From positions 1 through 64,000 of the forward strand of contig CAKPHZ010000003.1 of the NCBI GenBank assembly GCA_934162265.1: a stretch of 64,000 bases of DNA, in the 5' to 3' direction. This DNA comes from an uncultured Bacilli bacterium (GTDB taxonomy: Bacteria; Bacillota_I; Bacilli_A; RF39; UBA660). Shown here in pieces: positions 59,759 through 64,000 of this stretch (within the stretch, counting starts at the first letter, position 1; every line of letters begins with the position of its first letter). The notes beneath the pieces are model-generated. The model saw nothing but the letters and a program-made list of their open reading frames with translations. It was not told where the DNA came from and did not search any database. Both the position numbers and the translations under genes were made by a program.

Positions 59759-60618
59759 ATCTTTTCCCCCTTAATTACTAATACCATTAAATCTTCTAGT
59801 GTAATTTTATCTATTACGCAATTATGATATTTTTTACTTGCTTGTTTTTTATCATTAACTAATACCTCATAAGCATATTTTGTTTTCTTATATGCGATAA
59901 TATCTTTTTTATCAATATTTGAGAAATAATCAATATCACATTTTAAAATGCCATAGTTATCAATTATCTCATCTCTTGACTTTTGTAACACTTTTTTTCC
60001 TTTATCAATAAATATAATCTCATCTGCTATACGCTCTAAATCACTTGTTATGTGTGTTGATAATAATATCGAATGCTCTTCATCTTCTATAAATTTTTGT
60101 AATACTTCTAATACTTCAGCTCTAACAACTGGATCTAATGCACTTGTTGGCTCATCTAATATTAGTAGTTTTGATTTATGAGAAATAGCTGTCACTATTT
60201 CTAACTTTTTTCTCATTCCTTTTGACATTGATTTTAAAGGTTTATTTTCTGGTAAATCAAACTCTTTTAAATAAGAAAAATACAATTTGCTATCCCAGTT
60301 TTTGTATATATCTTTCATAGAGCTATTTATATCTTTTGCATTTAATAATTCTGGAAAGAACATATTGTCTAAAACTACGCCTATATCTTCTTTTATTACT
60401 TTTTCTTCTTTTTTATAGTCCTTTCCAAATATTTTTATTTCTCCACTATCAATCTTTATAATATTTAGTATCGACTTAATCAAAGTTGTTTTTCCTGCTC
60501 CATTTTCTCCAATAAGACCTACAATAACCCCTTTTGGTATTGATATATCTATTTTACCAAGTTCAAATTTTTCATCATATTTCTTTTTTAAGTTTTTAAT
60601 TTCAATAATATTTTCCAT
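59752..60618 (-). CDS. ABC transporter ATP-binding protein
   Basis: A 288-residue ATPase: Walker A GLIGENGAGKTTLIKS, Q-loop DIGVVLDNMFFPEL, signature MSKGMRKKLEIVT (variant of LSGGQ), Walker B KLLILDEPTSALDP and H-loop LLSTHITSDLERI. Middle gene of a GntR-ABC-permease operon, each overlapping or touching the next. Confidence 0.95.
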   Translation of the reverse strand: MENIIEIKNLKKKYDEKFELGKIDISIPKGVIVGLIGENGAGKTTLIKSILNIIKIDSGEIKIFGKDYKKEEKVIKEDIGVVLDNMFFPELLNAKDINSSMKDIYKNWDSKLYFSYLKEFDLPENKPLKSMSKGMRKKLEIVTAISHKSKLLILDEPTSALDPVVRAEVLEVLQKFIEDEEHSILLSTHITSDLERIADEIIFIDKGKKVLQKSRDEIIDNYGILKCDIDYFSNIDKKDIIAYKKTKYAYEVLVNDKKQASKKYHNCVIDKITLEDLMVLVIKGEKIC

Positions 60619-60996
60619 TTACTTATCCTCCCCATAAATCAATTTAAACATTTCAATTACATCGTTTTCATCTATCTCGAATCTATTGGAAATAGCAACT
60701 ATTTTTTCTATATAATCTTCTATATCCTTTTGTGCTTGTTCTTTTGCAATTTCTGTATTTTTAGGTGCCACAAAAGTCCCTTTTCCTTGTATAGATTTTA
60801 AATATCCCTCTTTTTCTAATTCATCATAGGCTTTTTTTATAGTCATAGCACTTATTTTTATATCTTGTGCTAATACTCTGATAGATGGTAATAACTCATC
60901 TTCGTCCAGTTCTCCCTCTAGTATTTGATTTATAATAGTTTTTTTTATTTGTTCATATATCGGAACAGAACTACTATTACTAATAATCATCTTCAT
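60619..60996 (-). CDS. GntR-family regulator, YtrA type
   Basis: A 125-residue short GntR regulator: VPIYEQIKKTIINQILEGEL, LPSIRVLAQDIKISAMTIKK and YDELEKEGYLKSIQGKGTFV form the winged helix; there is only a short C-terminal dimerisation tail, as in YtrA. It represses its own operon and the ABC genes. The stop abuts the start of the ATPase gene. Confidence 0.95.
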   Translation of the reverse strand: MKMIISNSSSVPIYEQIKKTIINQILEGELDEDELLPSIRVLAQDIKISAMTIKKAYDELEKEGYLKSIQGKGTFVAPKNTEIAKEQAQKDIEDYIEKIVAISNRFEIDENDVIEMFKLIYGEDK

Positions 60997-61010
60997 ATTA
61001 TCGCCTTCTT

Positions 61011-61043
61011 GTTATACAGTGTATAACACTATATAACTCTTGT
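61011..61043 (-). promoter_or_regulatory. GntR operator and promoter
   Basis: The perfect palindrome GTTATACAGTGTATAAC (61011-61027) lies at the -10 region of a promoter whose -35 TTGACA is on the minus strand near 61038-61043. This is the usual place for a YtrA-type operator, so the regulator probably represses itself. Confidence 0.8.
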
Positions 61044-61110
61044 CAATATTTTTGTTAAACTTTTTATCTATGGATACAAAAAAAACAGATATTCTCTGCT
61101 TTTCGTACCT

Positions 61111-61306
61111 CTATAAAATTATAATCTTTTCCTTCATTGATATTTCATCAACTTCATATCCATATTTTTTTGATTCTTCCCTGTATGTTAAAAACGAATG
61201 ATTTATATCAAACCCTAAAATATTTTTAATTTCTTCATAAGATAATTTATAATTTTCTTTATTATTATCTTTTTAAATACTTCCATAATGGCTCATATTC
61301 ACTCAT
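61111..61306 (-). pseudogene. Frameshifted small gene
   Basis: ATG 61306 follows GAGGTG. The first frame gives MSEYEPLWKYLKR then stops; the next frame continues KENYKLSYEEIKNILGFDIN and ends ...YGYEVDEISMKEKIIIL. Joined, it looks like a common ~65-residue helical protein (type S-YEPLW-Y-K-...E-I--ILGF.I). A one-base indel near 61265 broke it. Confidence 0.6.
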
Positions 61307-61335
61307 TATTAACACCTCTATTGCTATTTTTCTAA

Positions 61336-61357
61336 TTAATTACTAAATTGTAATTTA
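61336..61357 (+). repeat. Dispersed short repeat, copy 2
   Basis: TTAATTAC followed by TAAATTGTAATTTA; overlaps the end of the extended frame of the gene at 61355. Confidence 0.6.
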
Positions 61358-61837
61358 GCTAATAGTTGCAATTATAAATAAATCATTAGAGTTAATTAAA
61401 TATTCTGCTTTGGGATCATTAGGTAATTCTCCATTATATGCAACCCAATATTGAGAATTAGCATAATTTCATACTCCTGTTTTTTCGTAAGTCTTATATT
61501 TAATAGTTCTATCTTCTTGTGCTGATGATTTATCTCTTGTATCATCTTTTAACAAATGGATCTTATTATTTCTAGCTTCGTACAATACATCAATTATAAA
61601 AATATCTCCCTCAACAGTTGATTGTACTACTCTAATATTGGTGATAGATAATAAGTTCTCAAAATCAATCGAATCATATAATATATTTTCATCAATGCCA
61701 AATGATTTGGTATAAAGATTCAATGGGGATTCATCATTTAAATTTTTCCTTTGATAAATTTGTCTAGCATCTTTTATTAAATCAAAAATTGTGTTTTTTC
61801 CATTTCTCATGTAGTAATTTGACAAAATCAAATTCAT
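61355..61837 (-). pseudogene. Partner of the HEPN-like gene with an in-frame TGA
   Basis: ATG 61837 is inside the stop of the upstream HEPN-like gene (ATGA). The frame runs 122 residues (MNLILSNYYMRNGKNTIFDL ... YKTYEKTGV), meets TGA at 61469-61471, then continues 37 coherent codons (NYANSQYWVAYNGELPNDPK...) to TAA. The product may be truncated at 122 residues or the codon may be a recent nonsense mutation. Function unknown; antitoxin or second subunit is possible. Confidence 0.5.
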
Positions 61838-62718
61838 GTTAAAACTCTATCTTTTGTCCAAGAAAAAGGCATAACTTTATCTAATAGATGAGAAATTACA
61901 TCATTTCCATTTTCTCCTATACTTTTCCAATATTTTAAATCTTCCTCTATTTTTATTTTTTGTGCTATAGAATAATGAATATCTTTATATTCCATACCAT
62001 TTTCTAAGAAAAGTTTTTCATAGTTTTTAGTTTTATTATTGCTATTAATGTGTGAAATAATTATTTCTTTTTGTACATCAGTTAACTTTTTTCTAGCAAA
62101 AAATTTTCTTAGAAATATATTATTTAGCGTTTCATTAACATTTGATGAATTCAGTGAGATTGGTTTTGTTGAACGATTAGATATTATAATTATTGAATTA
62201 GTATTTTTTATTTCAAAACAGATTGACATTAATTCATTTATATCTAACATAACATAAAATGGTATTGGTTTAGTATTTTTTAATAAAATCTCTATTTTTG
62301 TCTTTTCATTTTCAGTTCTAATAAATCTTACTAAATCATGACTAGGATTATCATTATGATTGAGTGCATTCCTTATTAATTTAATTATTTGTCTGTTACT
62401 AAAATTTGATCTATCATTACTATTAATAAATATACTATCAGGAATACTAATCTTATTTATACTAGATTCAAGTAAATTATCAAAATAGTTATCATACAAA
62501 GTTGTTAAAAATTTTGACAATAATAATATTTCATATATGGAAATCATTTCGTAATAATAATCTTTAATCGAATATTGTATTCTATTATCAACTTGCATAT
62601 GATGTTTAAAAACTTCATAAAGTGGAACATCTTGATTCATAATTGTATATGTTAAAGTTCTATTATAATCTCTTAAATAAGTTGCAATTTCATATTTAGT
62701 AAATTCATGTTTTTCCAT
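61834..62718 (-). CDS. HEPN-like protein of a two-gene unit
   Basis: A 294-residue, mostly helical, soluble protein. RQIIKLIRNALNHNDNPSHD (residues ~105-125) carries the R-N-x(3)-H signature of HEPN RNases; helices before it could form the HEPN bundle. The rest has a mixed region with IIIISNRSTKPISL and a basic helical end. It overlaps the next gene by ATGA. HEPN proteins are often toxins or abortive-infection effectors; that role is inferred. Confidence 0.6.
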   Translation of the reverse strand: MEKHEFTKYEIATYLRDYNRTLTYTIMNQDVPLYEVFKHHMQVDNRIQYSIKDYYYEMISIYEILLLSKFLTTLYDNYFDNLLESSINKISIPDSIFINSNDRSNFSNRQIIKLIRNALNHNDNPSHDLVRFIRTENEKTKIEILLKNTKPIPFYVMLDINELMSICFEIKNTNSIIIISNRSTKPISLNSSNVNETLNNIFLRKFFARKKLTDVQKEIIISHINSNNKTKNYEKLFLENGMEYKDIHYSIAQKIKIEEDLKYWKSIGENGNDVISHLLDKVMPFSWTKDRVLT

Positions 62719-62828
62719 ATTTTCACAGACCTTGTTATACCCATTATACTACAGATTTTTAAAATAATTTGTTCAGAATATTATTTATTTTATGAAAAAT
62801 TTATTTTCTCAAATTCCTATTTTTCTAA

Positions 62829-62850
62829 CTAATTATTAAATTGTAATTTA
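62829..62850 (+). repeat. Dispersed short repeat, copy 3
   Basis: Identical to 58773-58794; one base away from the sirtuin stop. Confidence 0.65.
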
Positions 62851-62851
62851 A

Positions 62852-63691
62852 TTATTGCTTTAAAATATTTGTAATAGCATTTGAACAATCATCTTTAATA
62901 CATATTGCCTTATTCTTTAATTCATAAGCTATATCGTTATATTTATCATTTATTCTTATTAATGTAACATTATCATGTGTATATGCTAATTTTTCAAATG
63001 GAAATCTAACAATTCCAGGTGTATTAAATCCGACACCTAATTCGATTAAAATTAATTTTTTATTTATATTATCATGAATAAACGCTTCATAATTATTGCT
63101 AAGTCTATTCCAATTATCATCTTCAACAAAGAATGCATCTTTTCTAATATTTATCTCCATTTTTGCTCCACATACAGGGCAATATGGTATGAGGTTGCTA
63201 TCAATTCTTAAGTTGTCTTTAGATTTCAGCATTTTTTTAACCAATTCAGTATCATCATATAATTTATTATGGCAACCTTTAGAACATTGCATTTTTCCAT
63301 AACTACCTTGAACTTCAAATACTTTATCATGTTCAAAACCAGATTTCTCAAATTGCCCATCGACATTTGTAGTAATAACAAAATAGTTTTTATCTTTTAC
63401 TATTTCTAATAATTCTTTATATGCCCTTAATGGAGGTGGAGCAATAAATGAATAGTTAATGTGTTTTGCCCAATAACTCCATCTTTCTTCTTCGGTATTA
63501 AAATTATAAAAACTAGATGTATACATATCTATCATACCATAATTATTCACTAGTTCAGGAAAATTCTTTTTAAAATTTTCTCTTGAATAATCAATTCCTG
63601 CTGATGCTGATAATCCAGCTCCTGCACCAATAATAATTGCATCTGCACTTTTTATTAAATCTTTAATTTTTAAATAATTTTCTGTATTCAT
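62852..63691 (-). CDS. Sirtuin, class M-like NAD-dependent protein
   Basis: A 279-residue sirtuin. NAD site IIGAGAGLSASAGIDYSREN, ribose region FVITTNVDGQFEKSGF, SYGKMQCSKGC and later YCPVCGAK giving a C-x3-C ... C-x2-C zinc knuckle. The catalytic His expected in V.E.HG is replaced: the sequence there is VFEVQGSYG, with Gln. Class M sirtuins (SirTM) show this and act as ADP-ribosyltransferases. Starts at ATG 63691; the macrodomain gene upstream overlaps it by 29 bases. Confidence 0.88.
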   Translation of the reverse strand: MNTENYLKIKDLIKSADAIIIGAGAGLSASAGIDYSRENFKKNFPELVNNYGMIDMYTSSFYNFNTEEERWSYWAKHINYSFIAPPPLRAYKELLEIVKDKNYFVITTNVDGQFEKSGFEHDKVFEVQGSYGKMQCSKGCHNKLYDDTELVKKMLKSKDNLRIDSNLIPYCPVCGAKMEINIRKDAFFVEDDNWNRLSNNYEAFIHDNINKKLILIELGVGFNTPGIVRFPFEKLAYTHDNVTLIRINDKYNDIAYELKNKAICIKDDCSNAITNILKQ

Positions 63692-64000
63692 TGTAATCAC
63701 TCTCACTAAAAACATTAAATATAATTTTTATATTTGTTTTATACTTACTTAGTACTTCTTTAACTGAGTTATAGGCAACTATTTTTGCCTTATTTATTGA
63801 ATAACCAAATAGTCCTGTTGATATACTTGGAAAAGCGATAGAATTATAACCATTCTTAATCGCATACTCTAAAGAATTTTTGTAACAATTAGATAAATCT
63901 AATTCGTTTTGTTTTGTTACTTCATTTAAAATTTCTGGTCCTACCGTTGTAATTACTTTTTTACTAGGTAAGTTATAAGCATTACAAATAATTATCTCAC
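63663..64000 (-). CDS. Macrodomain protein, N-terminus outside window
   Basis: C-terminal ~110 codons of a macrodomain: EIIICNAYNLPSKKVITTVG, NELDLSNCYKNSLEYAIKNG, SIAFPSISTGLFGYSINKAK and the end VFSESDYNEYRKLFKN. The Gly-Ile/Leu-Phe-Gly-Tyr loop binds ADP-ribose. Macrodomains read or remove ADP-ribose. The stop is inside the sirtuin gene, so the two are coupled: writer plus eraser/reader. Confidence 0.9.
   Translation of the reverse strand, partial: EIIICNAYNLPSKKVITTVGPEILNEVTKQNELDLSNCYKNSLEYAIKNGYNSIAFPSISTGLFGYSINKAKIVAYNSVKEVLSKYKTNIKIIFNVFSESDYNEYRKLFKN

Noticed and set aside
1..64000. Mycoplasma-type code with TGA = Trp
   Set aside because: Many genes end in TGA, with overlapping starts (ATGA) and good gene boundaries; Trp is encoded by TGG. 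Two in-frame TGAs are better explained as mutations.

Overview
The window comes from a very AT-rich Bacillota (Firmicutes) chromosome, probably a spore-forming gut relative of Bacilli/Erysipelotrichia. The evidence is the Bacillota order ypmB-dnaD-nth, two CotF-type spore coat genes, collagen-like Gly-X-Y repeats typical of exosporium or surface proteins, peptidoglycan enzymes (so not a wall-less mollicute), and TGA used as a normal stop. Most genes are on the minus strand. A block of plus-strand core genes lies at 9.2-15.4 kb.

Layout. 1-9 kb: a partial tandem-repeat protein, coat genes, nth/dnaD/ypmB, a large tail-anchored protein, a relaxase relic and cca. 9.2-15.4 kb: a secreted-domain protein, dinB, tex and tRNA-Gly(GCC). 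15.35-22.53 kb: a complete-looking filamentous-phage (inovirus) prophage in the 3' end of the tRNA gene. It is bounded by 19-bp direct repeats and carries a tyrosine integrase, an HUH Rep with its origin hairpin, a Zot/pI ATPase, a string of tiny membrane proteins, two secreted adsorption-type proteins with near-identical signal peptides, a coat-protein candidate followed by a terminator, and small early genes. 22.6-30.6 kb: accessory genes (orphan nuclease-like protein, NUDIX plus ADP-ribosyltransferase-like pair, CYTH, histidine phosphatase, hydroxyacyl-CoA dehydrogenase, holin-like), a group II intron domain V relic and decayed genes.

30.7-42.3 kb: a collagen-like gene split by a 10.84-kb element that encodes a large serine recombinase. 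The element ends carry imperfect inverted repeats, and excision at an AC dinucleotide would rejoin the collagen gene in frame. Its cargo is two GreA-like proteins, a WYL regulator and an operon of a YhhQ/VUT queuosine-precursor-type transporter, a phosphoribosyltransferase, a guanylate-kinase-like protein, a FemAB aminoacyltransferase, a nucleotide kinase-methyltransferase fusion, a HAM1-type NTP pyrophosphatase and a DegT-like aminotransferase. It reads like a pathway that takes up a purine-like base, turns it into a nucleotide and decorates it. I do not recognise it as a described system.

42.3-64 kb: tag, a metallopeptidase, several GNATs, a nucleoside phosphorylase, an orphan about 105-nt RNA with its own promoter and terminator, an XRE membrane regulator, DUF4186, ybaK, a JAMM protein, a transglutaminase-like protein, a flavodoxin and a polyferredoxin, DUF1287, a GntR/ABC operon with a palindromic operator, a HEPN-like two-gene unit with a nonsense codon, and a class M-type sirtuin overlapping a macrodomain gene that runs off the window.
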